Source: Charina bottae (Eukaryota; Chordata; Lepidosauria; Squamata; Charinaidae). From it: a stretch of DNA of 64,000 bases. A model generated the notes under the pieces. It was given only the letters and a program-made list of their open reading frames with translations, had not been told where the DNA came from and did no database searches. The position numbers and the translations under genes are program-made. The stretch lies in assembly GCA_023362775.1 (NCBI GenBank), contig JALMGJ010000008.1, positions 35,824,501 through 35,888,500 on the forward strand, read 5' to 3'. Positions 30,588 to 40,155 of this stretch are shown here, piece after piece. Each line of letters begins with the position of its first letter. Position 1 is the first letter of the stretch.

Positions 30588-31255
30588 TGTTAGATGATGG
30601 TTAACCATTTGGGGTTTCAGGCTTGAAGTAATCCAAACACAACGTGTTGTAAGGCTAACAATATCTTTATTGATAGCATAAGGCAATAATGGATGTATAG
30701 TGCATTATTGCAAAAAGGTAAAATCAAAGCATAAGCAGAGTTCCATCACCAGAAGTGAGGAAAGAAAAACATCATGGTCTGTGCAAAGACCAGGCATGGT
30801 TACAGTTCAGATACAAGTACATGTAGATAGCAGCCTACATAAAGAACAGAAGGCATATATAAAGAACATAAGTGAGAACATAAGTATGAAGGAATACCCA
30901 TGGTTCATAGCTCACATCTGATTGGTTCAAACATGGGCATCTCACTACATCTTACTACATGGGTAGTAATTGTACTTACTATAAGGCGTCACACGATGGC
31001 AGTGTTGTGTATTGGCCTTTCCTCGGGCTACAGTTCTCTTGAGAACAATCGTGATTAGAGGGTTTATTATGTCTAGCTAGAGGGACATCTGCCGATTACG
31101 TCTCAAATGTTTTGAGAACCAAACTTTCACTGCAGAAAACAATGTAAATTGTTTTCACTTGTAACTTGTACTTTTCCACTCTCTGGCCAGACTCAGTGGA
31201 AGAAATGCCATGCGTTTAATTCTGCACAGAATACTTTAACCAAATAACTTTAACA
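30588..31255 (-). repeat. Copia 3' LTR
   Basis: In element sense it starts TGTTAAAGTTATTTGG and ends CATCATCTAACA. A TATATA box lies at 30,856-30,861 and an AATAAA signal at 30,666-30,671, giving a U3-R-U5 arrangement with transcription toward lower coordinates. The polypurine tract abuts its right edge. Confidence 0.95.
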
Positions 31256-31263
31256 CCCCTTCC
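31256..31263 (-). promoter_or_regulatory. Copia polypurine tract
   Basis: Sense GGAAGGGG immediately before the 3' LTR; the expected plus-strand DNA primer site. Confidence 0.75.
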
Positions 31264-31330
31264 GCATGGATTTTTGAAACGCTGTGGGGGAAAACTGCTA
31301 TTTCAAAAGCACACAGAGACACAAATGATT

Positions 31331-33529
31331 TTATTTCAGACACATTTGCTCTAGCCCTAATCTGGTTACTATGGTTGCATGCTTTGTAGGAGAAAGTGCT
31401 TTCGTGAAAACGTCTGCGATGTTTAGCTCAGATGGACAATACTCTAATTGTATAAATTTTTCTTGAATTGCATGTCTTACATTTTGGTATTTCACATGGA
31501 TGTATTTCGTGCGATTATTGACATTTTCCGAAGCAGCTAGAGATAGACAGGCCTGGGAATCTTCATACATTGTTATTGGTGAGCTTATATCTACAAATAA
31601 ATCTGTAAACAATTGTTTTAACCAATACATTTCATTGATTGCCTCACTGAGAGCCGAAAATTCGGCTTCACAGGTGGAAACGGCAATTGAATTTTGTTTT
31701 CTTGCTCTCCAGGCAATGGGTGTATTTGCAAACAAACAAACAAAACCACTCACAGACTTTCTGTCTCCCTCTTCTGCAAAAGAGCTGTCAGCATAAATCA
31801 CAGGCATTTCAGCCTTAGTGGCTGATATTTTAAGGCAAAAAACAGCTGTGCCTTTAAGGTAGCGTAGGACCCTCTTTAATCCTTTCCAATCTCGCATGGA
31901 TGGTTTGGCAACCTTACGACTAAGCACTCCAACTGAGTAAGCTAAGTCAGGGCGTGTCCATTGTGTTAAGTGTAGCAAACTTCCTACAGCTGAGTGATAC
32001 AATGTAGGTTGAGGACAAGGTTCCTCACATGCATCACCCTTTAGGAAATCAAGAGTCATTGGTGTTTTGGTTGGTTTTGCATTTGACATTTCAAGTTGAC
32101 TCAACAATTGGTCAATTTTTCTCTTCTGACTCAGATAGAACTCACCACTCTGAGTTCTAGTGACTTCAACACCTAGATAGTATTTCAGCTCACCTAGGTC
32201 TTTCAATTGGAAGTACTGTCTCAATTGTGTTGCAAACTCTTGTACAAGGTGCAAAGAACCAGTTGCTAGGCAAAAATCATCAACATACATGAGCAACACT
32301 GTGTAATCACTTCCAGAACCTCTTATATACACACAAGGATCAGCAACAGACTTCTTAAACTTTAGCTCTAACAAAGCCTTATCTAAACATTGATGCCAAC
32401 AACGTCCGGCCTGCTTCAATCCGTACAGCGCCTTGCGCAGTCTGTACACCTTCTGAGAATTGTCACAAGCATAGCCAGGAGCCTGCTTCATGTACACAGT
32501 TTCAGGGAGCTCTGCATTCAAATATGCTGTGTCAACATCAAAATGATGGACAACAAGTCCACGCTGTGCAGCCAGAGAAAGTACCATACGTAAAGACTCT
32601 GGTCTAGCTGTGGGTGCATATGTGAGATCATAGTTCAAAAACCTCTCCTGTGCAAATCCCTGAGCAACAAGCCTGGCTTTGTACTGCACTGTATTATCAG
32701 GAAGAAGCTTCTTTCTGAAAACCCATCTGGAACCAACAGCTTTCTGGGATGGGGGCAAATCAGTGACCTCAAACACCTTTTGACTCACTAACGCCTCAAA
32801 CTCCTTATCCATCGCTGTGTTCCACTTCTCTTGCTCTTCAACAGGCAGAAGCAACATCTCCTGGAAAGACTGAGGTTCACAGGTAATCTGACACACTCTC
32901 ACCTGCTGAATCACAAATCTGTCAGGCTTCACACCCTTTGTGGAGCGTGCAGACCTACGAGGAATTACCACTGCCTCTTCCTCATCACTGTCCTCTGCCT
33001 TTTCACTACCTGATTCCCCCTTCAGATCCTGAACCTGCTCAGGTGAAATTTCCTCTTCCTTCACCTGAGGGGATCCTCTCACCACACTAGGAGACTGGGA
33101 ACCAGAAGGCAGCTGAACTGGTTGTTGTCCAGCCACAGGAGCATGGACAGTTGGCTGTACACTAGATTGCAACAATACCTCTGAACTAGCATTCAACCTA
33201 TCCCAACCAGTAGGGTGCTCAAAATTAGCACTTCTGGAGACTACCACACGACCATAGCCTGCAGAAAAACGGTAACCCTTAGATCTAGATGAATAACCAA
33301 CAAACCTTAAGCATTGTGCTTTTGGCTGGTTCTTCCTTCGCTGAGACTTAGGAATATGCACATATGTAAATGTTCCAAAAACACGCAGATGCTTCAGCGA
33401 AGGGCGCTTGCCAAACAAAAGGAAATAAGGAACTTCATTCACAGCTGAATTCCACACCCTGTTAGTCAGATACACTGCAGTCATGGTAGCCTCACCCCAA
33501 AAACGGGCTGGCACCTGGGCATCTAACAT
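31331..33529 (-). CDS. Copia integrase C-terminus, reverse transcriptase and RNase H
   Basis: 732 codons; the same frame extends upstream to about 33,600 and there includes AENGIAERK with the catalytic Glu of integrase. Then come MLDAQVPARFWGEA and an acidic spacer (about residues 150-210). RT follows: WVFRKKLLPDNTVQYKARLV, FDVDTAYLNAEL (first catalytic Asp), YGLKQAGRCWH and LLMYVDDFCLATG with the YVDD box (about 415). RNase H has VIYADSSFAE, SVSGFVCLF, STCEAEFSALSEA, YEDSQACL and KYIHVKYQNVR, ending NIADVFTKAL. All key RT and RNase H residues are present. The first Met is internal to pol. Confidence 0.92.
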   Translation of the reverse strand: MLDAQVPARFWGEATMTAVYLTNRVWNSAVNEVPYFLLFGKRPSLKHLRVFGTFTYVHIPKSQRRKNQPKAQCLRFVGYSSRSKGYRFSAGYGRVVVSRSANFEHPTGWDRLNASSEVLLQSSVQPTVHAPVAGQQPVQLPSGSQSPSVVRGSPQVKEEEISPEQVQDLKGESGSEKAEDSDEEEAVVIPRRSARSTKGVKPDRFVIQQVRVCQITCEPQSFQEMLLLPVEEQEKWNTAMDKEFEALVSQKVFEVTDLPPSQKAVGSRWVFRKKLLPDNTVQYKARLVAQGFAQERFLNYDLTYAPTARPESLRMVLSLAAQRGLVVHHFDVDTAYLNAELPETVYMKQAPGYACDNSQKVYRLRKALYGLKQAGRCWHQCLDKALLELKFKKSVADPCVYIRGSGSDYTVLLMYVDDFCLATGSLHLVQEFATQLRQYFQLKDLGELKYYLGVEVTRTQSGEFYLSQKRKIDQLLSQLEMSNAKPTKTPMTLDFLKGDACEEPCPQPTLYHSAVGSLLHLTQWTRPDLAYSVGVLSRKVAKPSMRDWKGLKRVLRYLKGTAVFCLKISATKAEMPVIYADSSFAEEGDRKSVSGFVCLFANTPIAWRARKQNSIAVSTCEAEFSALSEAINEMYWLKQLFTDLFVDISSPITMYEDSQACLSLAASENVNNRTKYIHVKYQNVRHAIQEKFIQLEYCPSELNIADVFTKALSPTKHATIVTRLGLEQMCLK

Positions 33530-33573
33530 CAGGCTATTTCTAATGGTATTAACAACACCAATCTTCCTTTCAG

Positions 33574-33819
33574 CTATTCCATTCTCAGCAGGAACACCAA
33601 CATTGGCAAGTCTATGGAGATTCCTTTTCTACGAAGCCAATTCTGAAACTCATGGCCTAGAAACTCTCCTCCACAATCCGATTGAAATTGACCTACATGA
33701 TAGCCATAGTTTCTCTCCACCATTGCAACAAACTCCTTAAAGCGAGCAAAAGCCTCCGCTTTAGATTTGAGCAAATAACAAAACGTATAGCGAGTATGGT
33801 CATCCACCAAAAGGAACAT
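33574..33819 (-). pseudogene. Copia integrase core, middle frame
   Basis: An 81-codon frame between the two shifts. It holds FLLVDDHTRYTF, FVAMVERNYGYHV and QFQSDCGGEFLGHEF with the second catalytic Asp. It leaves register between about 33,610 and 33,622, before the catalytic Glu. No start codon context suggests separate translation. Confidence 0.88.
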
Positions 33820-35297
33820 GAAACGCGCCCCCCTTCACTAGGAGCATTGGGGCCGGCTAAGTCTCCATGAACCAACTGAAAAGGCCTAGTTGACACCCGG
33901 TCACTTTTTCTAGCAACAGGAGCAGCCTTAATTTTAGATTGTTTGCACACAGTACAATCAAGAAAGTCATCACATTTTTTGGATCCTAACTCAGGATACA
34001 CCTTGGCCAGTTGGGACAAACTTCCCCACCCGGGATGTCCCAGAACTCTGTGATAATAGTGAATGCATTTGTTATGTGGGGGAACATTGGAAATACAATT
34101 TCCTGACACAATCCCCTGCTTAGGAAGCATTTCATACAATTGATTCACTAACCTCCCCCTAGCACATTCTATCCCATCTTTTTCAATAGAACATCCAGTA
34201 CCCTTGAACACAACAGTATAACCAGACTTTACCAGGGCTGGAACGCTAAGGAGGGAAAAGTCAAGTGTAGGTACACACAACACATTTTGCACATTTATCC
34301 CCAAACAAGGAATGTATACTTCACCCTGAAAGGACACATCAGCCATAGATCCATCAGCCAGAGCAACCTGTTGGACTTTAGGCTTGCTTTTCGATAACAA
34401 CAACTGTTCATTGTTGACAATGATTTGGCTACAGGCTGAGTCCAAAAGCCAAGTCTCTGGGGAACGTCTACTCACAGCCGTGAGCAAAGCAGACACCTGG
34501 GTACGTTGTCTAGGCACTTGTTTCCCCTTCTTTCGCACGAACCTCTTCCCACTGGCTCCACCGGCTGGGCGTGGTGGCTGGGGACAGTCTCTCATGAAGT
34601 GTTGGGTCGAGTTGCACCGGAAACATCTCCTCACAGCACACGCAGCCTCTGTTCCAACTGGAAACCGCTGAGCTGAAGCCTCAGGAACAGCAACAGATGA
34701 CTTACTCTGCATCTTCTCCAAATCACGAGCTTGCTGGATTTCTTGCAGCCGATTTGTAAGATAATCCACAGTTAGGTCTTGGGGCCTCAACGTCTGAGTT
34801 GCCTCGATGAGCATGTCAAAGCTCTTGTCCAAGCTTGACAGGATGATACAAGCTCTCTGGGTATCAGGGATCACAACATCCTGGTCCTCAAGTTCAAGAA
34901 ACAAAGTCTTGATTTTATGGAGGTGGGTCATCACGTTTCCACCGGGCTGCAGCTTCAAGTTGTAAAGCTGACGTGATAGACCAACAATGGCAGCAGAGGT
35001 TTGCTTGGAATAAAGGGCTTTAAGAGCTTCCCAACAGGCATGTGCAGTCTCCAAATTACTGATATGCAGTAGCTGTGATGATTCCAGTCCCAGAATCAAG
35101 TTGCCATAAGCACGATCCAAACACAACTGCACTTCATCAGTAATGGGACCAGCTGGAGGTGCGTCTTTCACATACTTCCACAAACCTTCTTTTAGGAAGA
35201 AAGACTTGATCTTCACACACCAAGTCCGATAGTTTGTGCCATTCAAACGCTCAAAGGGCAGACTGGTTAGCCCTGCAGCAGCAGCCATGCTGACCAC
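33693..35297 (-). CDS. Copia gag, protease and first part of integrase
   Basis: 534 codons; the ATG lies 111 bp after the 5' LTR. Gag begins with a copia-type GTNYRTWCVKIKSFFLKEGLW-like block (residues about 20-40) and contains a CCHC zinc knuckle CFRCNSTQHFMRDC (about 226-239). The protease active-site box LLDSACSQI (about 282-290) has Ala where Asp-Ser/Thr-Gly is usual. The pre-integrase HHCC region shows the zinc-binding His of YHRVLGHPGW and CTVCKQSK. Integrase starts with FQLVHGDLAGP (first catalytic Asp). The frame then runs out of register at a C6 run (33,828-33,833), so the last roughly 40 residues are spurious. Confidence 0.9.
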   Translation of the reverse strand: MVSMAAAAGLTSLPFERLNGTNYRTWCVKIKSFFLKEGLWKYVKDAPPAGPITDEVQLCLDRAYGNLILGLESSQLLHISNLETAHACWEALKALYSKQTSAAIVGLSRQLYNLKLQPGGNVMTHLHKIKTLFLELEDQDVVIPDTQRACIILSSLDKSFDMLIEATQTLRPQDLTVDYLTNRLQEIQQARDLEKMQSKSSVAVPEASAQRFPVGTEAACAVRRCFRCNSTQHFMRDCPQPPRPAGGASGKRFVRKKGKQVPRQRTQVSALLTAVSRRSPETWLLDSACSQIIVNNEQLLLSKSKPKVQQVALADGSMADVSFQGEVYIPCLGINVQNVLCVPTLDFSLLSVPALVKSGYTVVFKGTGCSIEKDGIECARGRLVNQLYEMLPKQGIVSGNCISNVPPHNKCIHYYHRVLGHPGWGSLSQLAKVYPELGSKKCDDFLDCTVCKQSKIKAAPVARKSDRVSTRPFQLVHGDLAGPNAPSEGGRVSCSFWWMTILAIRFVICSNLKRRLLLALRSLLQWWRETMAIM

Positions 35298-35392
35298 TCA
35301 AAGAAAACACGTTTACTTCAAAATGCAGCCTTAAAAACAAACCCCGTTGTTACAGCTAGATCCAGCGCAGCAAAGAAAACGCAAAATTCTCT

Positions 35393-35408
35393 CTGGGCCA
35401 CCATAACC
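35393..35408 (-). promoter_or_regulatory. Copia primer-binding site, half-tRNA type
   Basis: Directly inside the 5' LTR; sense GGTTATGGTGGCCCAG. Drosophila copia is primed by the cleaved 5' half of initiator tRNA-Met, whose anticodon arm would pair with GGTTATGGGCCCAG. The match here is complete apart from two added bases. Confidence 0.6.
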
Positions 35409-36076
35409 TGTTAGATGATGGTTAACCATTTGGGGTTTCAGGCTTGAAGTAATCCAAACACAACGTGTTGTAAGGCTAACAATATCTTTATTGATAGCAT
35501 AAGGCAATAATGGATGTATAGTGCATTATTGCAAAAAGGTAAAATCAAAGCATAAGCAGAGTTCCATCACCAGAAGTGAGGAAAGAAAAACATCATGGTC
35601 TGTGCAAAGACCAGGCATGGTTACAGTTCAGATACAAGTACATGTAGATAGCAGCCTACATAAAGAACAGAAGGCATATATAAAGAACATAAGTGAGAAC
35701 ATAAGTATGAAGGAATACCCATGGTTCATAGCTCACATCTGATTGGTTCAAACATGGGCATCTCACTACATCTTACTACATGGGTAGTAATTGTACTTAC
35801 TATAAGGCGTCACACGATGGCAGTGTTGTGTATTGGCCTTTCCTCGGGCTACAGTTCTCTTGAGAACAATCGTGATTAGAGGGTTTATTATGTCTAGCTA
35901 GAGGGACATCTGCCGATTACGTCTCAAATGTTTTGAGAACCAAACTTTCACTGCAGAAAACAATGTAAATTGTTTTCACTTGTAACTTGTACTTTTCCAC
36001 TCTCTGGCCAGACTCAGTGGAAGAAATGCCATGCGTTTAATTCTGCACAGAATACTTTAACCAAATAACTTTAACA
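35409..36076 (-). repeat. Copia 5' LTR (promoter LTR)
   Basis: Same sequence as the 3' LTR, shifted by 4,821 bp. It carries TATATA at 35,677-35,682 and AATAAA at 35,487-35,492 in element sense. It should drive the gag-pol transcript; the primer-binding site follows immediately at 35,408 and below. Confidence 0.95.
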
Positions 36077-36356
36077 AAAATAGCCTCACAATATAATCTA
36101 TCTTAGTTTCAAGTGACAACATCTGAAGAACATTTTGCCAAATGTTCTCAGGAAAGAGGAGTGCAAGGAATAAAAGATTCTACTAGTTGGGGATACACAA
36201 TAAAATTATGGAATTTGTTATTGTATGATGTAAGATTGACTGCCAAATTAGACAGTTTTAAAAGAGGGTTAGAATATGTGATGGAGTATTAAGGAACTTA
36301 GTGCTATTAGTCATGGTTGCTATATTGCTTCCAGCATGAGAAATAGTATGTTTCTT

Positions 36357-37866
36357 GACTTCCAGAGGAAGAAATGGCGGACTGAAGACGGCTCCATGAA
36401 AAGCGGAGTTGCTAACCGCAGTGAAGAACGAAGAGACGGTGAGGAGCCTGGCTTTTCAGAACCTCTCCAGACAAGGAGAGGATGGGAGATCACCCACATG
36501 CACTCCAAACAGTTGCTCCTCACAAGGAGACAGCAAGACAGCAGTCCCTGGCATGTTTTGAGAACTGGGAGACGACAGGAATAGCCATCTTGCTCGCAAC
36601 TGTGGTCAGCGCCTTTAAAGGACGCTAAATTCACAAACGTCCTTTTCTAATCATGTTCAGAAATTGCTGGTTAACTACTTTTAAACTATTAGAGACCTTT
36701 GGATCAACAAGTTTGAAAACACCAGGTGAGTTTGCCTTCAATCCTTAATGAAATACAATTTTAATCATAAACTTAAGAATTTTTTAAAAATGAAATAAAC
36801 AGCAAAAAGCTAAATGAGACTTTAATCCTATAAAGTTATAAATGGATTAAGGAACCGGATAAATTTGGAATAAGATTGTGAACTTTGTTTGGACTTTTTG
36901 CAAGACACAATAAGATAAGTAATTTTAAAAATTGGACACTTTAGAAGGAACAAAAGATTTTAGTTAAAGGAGAAAGATACATAAGCCTGATTGGCAGTTA
37001 ATTAACTGGGACTTACTGTATAAAATGATGCAAAACATTATAACACTGAAAATACTAAAGGACACTTTTGAAAAATGGAATCAGAAGTTAGTATCAACAA
37101 TGTCAATAGCGATGTTTGCTTCTATGGATAGACTGTGTCCAAAAGATATTACGGAAGAAATGGCAGATGAGGAACAAATTTTATTTGACAAGACAGAGAT
37201 AGCATCAAAAGAGGATCTACAAATGACAGGCTATGAGAATGACATGGAAAAGGATGTATCACTGGACATACAAAAGAAACTGGTTGATGTTTCAAAAATC
37301 AAAAGGGAAATACAAATAATAAACCAAGAGAGTGACCTGGATAATTTTTTATATTGGATTTACAAAAGAGGCTTGTTAAAGCTTTGAACAATCTTGTGAG
37401 AAGGAACAAAGAAGAAATGAAAAGAAATAAGATTCTACGACATTATTTGTATGGACTAAAGATTAAGACTGTTAGAAGTAAAAGGAAGGAATATAAAGTT
37501 GGTTTATTTGATCAAGATTAAAATAAGATATGTTGTTATTTCTGGTAAACCTTAATGGACTTTTTGCTGACACCAGAGCTGAAAAGATGATGCTTTATGG
37601 ATTTGTCTATAGATAAGAGATGGGATATGGGATGAAGAGATCATTGGTTGTAAAATAAAAGGGGGTGAAGAGTTACTAAAATTGTTTATACTTTTTGTGA
37701 TGAAGATTGGAAGTCACTTCTTTATATATTTCTTTTCTCTTTTTTTACTATATTCTTTTCTTTCTTGTTTTCTTTTCCTTTGCACCTTGCACTCTTTCTT
37801 TTTATACTTCTTTCTTTTAGTTTGTATTAGATTTTATTATTGTAATTAAAATCTTTTAAAAATTAT
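36357..37866 (+). mobile_element. Internally deleted L1-type element
   Basis: Starts GACTTCCAGAGGAAGAAATGGC, the same 5' end as the 47.35 kb element. It has a 5' UTR-like block (to about 37,020), a 120-codon frame at 37,025-37,387, a short ATGGACTTTTTGCTGA piece of the ORF2 end (about 37,554), and a pyrimidine-rich 3' UTR with an A-rich end like the 29.1 kb L1. Endonuclease and RT are missing, so it looks like a deletion derivative needing L1 enzymes. Confidence 0.6.
37025..37387 (+). pseudogene. L1-type ORF1-like short frame
   Basis: 120 codons, Lys/Glu/Asp-rich and probably helical (for example KKLVDVSKIKREIQIINQES). It sits where L1 ORF1 should start after the 5' UTR. No zinc knuckle or RRM motif is visible. 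Assignment to ORF1 rests on position only. Confidence 0.4.
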
Positions 37867-38304
37867 GTATATTTATTTATTTTTTATTTTCTATCCCGCC
37901 TTTATTATTTTTATAAATAACTCAAGGTGGTGAACATACCTAATACTCCTTCCTCCTCCTATTTTCCCCACAACAACAACCCTGTGTGGTGAGTTGGGCT
38001 GAGAGAGAGTGACTGGCCCAAGGTCACCCAGCTGGCTTTCATGCCTAAGGCAGGACTAGAACTCTCAGTCTCCTGGTTTCCTATTGGCTCCTTCCCAGGG
38101 CTGAGAGAGAGTGACTGGCCCAAGGTCACCCAGCTAGCTTTCATGCCTAAGGCGGGACTAGAACTCTCAGTCTCCTGGTTTCCTATTGGCTCCTTCCCAG
38201 GGCTGAGAGAGAGTGACTGGCCCAAGGTCACCCAGCCGGCTTTCATGCCTAAGGCGGGACTAGAACTCACAGACTCCTGGTTTCTAGACTGGTGCCTTAA
38301 CCAC
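37867..38304 (-). mobile_element. CORE-SINE with triplicated core segment
   Basis: Minus-strand tRNA-headed SINE. The head end is at the right (plus strand GACTGGTGCCTTAACCACTA, 38,288-38,307). The CORE-like block (plus strand ACTGGCCCAAGGTCACCCAG) occurs three times in tandem, at about 38,011, 38,113 and 38,215, period about 102 bp. The tail (37,890-37,985) has CTATCCCGCC and AACTCAAGGTGGTGAAC. Units 1 and 2 share CTATTGGCTCCTTCCCAGGG junctions, while unit 3 runs on into the tRNA head. Confidence 0.8.

Positions 38305-38389
<85 letters not shown>
38304..38389 (+). repeat. (TATATG)n microsatellite
   Basis: About 14 perfect TATATG units beginning at the tRNA-head end of the SINE. Confidence 0.95.
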
Positions 38390-38390
<1 letters not shown>

Positions 38391-39419
38391 AAGAAGTAGT
38401 ATGCTTCTTAATACCAGTTGCTGAAGACAAGGTCCTATGGTCCTCTTCTAATGGGTTCAGTATATATCTTGATGGAAAGAGGCAGGATGTTGTGAGAATA
38501 CACTGTATAATGAATGGATATTTGTTTTTAAAACATTTTGGAAATGCAAATGAAGTATTTAAACAAGAAAAGAATGAAAATCAGCACAAACTAGCTGAGC
38601 ACATTAGAAGGTAAACCCAGTGCTTCAGAAATATTAAAATTTATGATTGCTGGAAATTAAGAAGAAACAACTGAAAAAGTATAGAGAAATTCTCAGTAGC
38701 CTGTAGAGTTGTATGTTTCCCATGGAGCACCAGAACAGGATCTAGACCAAGCCAGGATGCTGAGAGAAGGGAACAATTGGGCTAACTCACCGAGATGTAC
38801 AATATATACAGCCAGACAAGCTGCAGTCTTCTGGGAAATGTTTAGCTGGGAAGTTTTACACCACCTTTTTTAGTTGGTGTACATCCTTGCCAGCTAAGCA
38901 GCCACTTTAGGCTTCCTGTTTTTCTTATTTTTCCTGCTCTGTTCCATATTCTTCTTCCATTCCTCATCTGGATTGCAAAGAGCTGCCAAATAGTGTTGTG
39001 CTTCACTCACTTCCTGTTTTGCATGTGTGATTCTGTTGACTTTGCAGTATTCAGCATTGTAAGCTGGTCCCCCCTTTACAAGTGTTGGCAGACCCCTCTC
39101 ACATCTGTTTTCCGATCTTTCTTGTTCAGTGCTGAATTAGTTGTGTATTGTATCCTTCTTCAACTTGGTGCTCTCCAGAGGTATCACATTTCAGTCCTCA
39201 TAATTTCCTGCATGGAAGAAAGCACTGAATGATTCAGAATCTAAAATAAATAAAAAAAAATGGCACAGTATCCCATGCATTGAAGTTTGCTAACCTCTTT
39301 AAATTAAGTAAAACCTAAAAAGGTAAAAAAGGGTTTTGGGTACTCCAATATTTTGAGATGACTTTACATTATTAATAATAGAGGTTCCAGCAATTGTTCC
39401 AGAGGCTGCAAAGACTTAC
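38390..39419. other. Unassigned DNA
   Basis: No gene or repeat recognised; short frames only. Confidence 0.4.
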
Positions 39420-39944
39420 TGATTGGACATCTTCTTCTTTTTTTTATAAATTTTATTGAATTTTGAAATACATATTAAAAGTTAGAACAAGAAATAAAGA
39501 AAGAAATACAAAGTAAGAAAAAAGTAAAAGAAAAGTGAAGTCAAGAGAAATAATATACAAAAGAAATATAGAAAATAGATGGCCTCCAATCTGTCTTTGG
39601 TCTTTAAGTACAATATTTGATTTAAATGTTGGTCTTTCATACAATACACAGGAACTTTTCTTTGTCATGTACATTTCAATTTCTATAGTCCAATCTTCTA
39701 ATCTTCATGTAGGTTTCATCTTTCTAGCAATTCTCCAATAGTCCATCTGTAATTTCCACTCCTTGAAGTAATATCAATTTAAATGTTCTTAACTGCATCA
39801 ATTTCCATTTTTACGTCCATATTTATATCCTTGATAGAATCCAATTAGTCTTAAAACATATATATATAACAAGTAAAGGCCTTATTTTATATCAACAGTA
39901 ATTTATATTTTATTCTAATTCTAATAAAATAAAATATATTCTAT

Positions 39945-40155
39945 TCATACATCATCATCATTGGCGATCACTCGTAGCCGAGTAAGATTGTCTTCCAAAG
40001 GTAAAATTTTAACAGTGGATCCGTAAGTGGCTATAAAGGCCAATTCTGGATCCGCACAACCTCCCACAATGAGGGCATAGGTTTCCGGGTGGGAGACGGT
40101 CATGATGAGGGTTTGCCTGACGTGCCTTCCTTTTAGCTCTTTATCCATAAAAATA
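39945..40155 (-). mobile_element. 3' end of zinc-finger LINE, second copy
   Basis: On the minus strand it reads KELKGRHVRQ-region nucleotides closely matching 15,510-15,715, including the C2H2 finger codons, and ends in (GATGAT)n where the first copy has (ATGAC)n. The 5' truncation is at about GGATAAAGAGC. Only about 70 codons remain. Confidence 0.85.

Larger units (their letters stand above)
30588..36076 (-). mobile_element. Complete Ty1/copia LTR retrotransposon
   Basis: A 5.5-kb element in minus orientation. Two 668-bp LTRs (30,588-31,255 and 35,409-36,076) read as identical by eye. They start TG and end CA on the plus strand, and the TSD is aaaat (30,583-30,587 and 36,077-36,081). Order gag - protease - integrase - RT - RNase H is diagnostic of copia (integrase before RT). 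The primer site next to the 5' LTR (35,393-35,408; sense GGTTATGGTGGCCCAG) resembles the complement of the initiator tRNA-Met anticodon arm, with two extra bases. The polypurine tract GGAAGGGG is at 31,256-31,263. Coding is interrupted by two single-base shifts in the integrase. No envelope frame is present. Confidence 0.96.

Noticed and set aside
30700..30921. An identical 73-codon frame present at 30,700 and 35,521
   Set aside because: It lies inside the two copia LTRs, antisense to the element, with no coding signature.
37959..38391. Repetitive proteins on both strands at the CORE-SINE array
   Set aside because: They are translations of the triplicated SINE core and the (TATATG)n tract.
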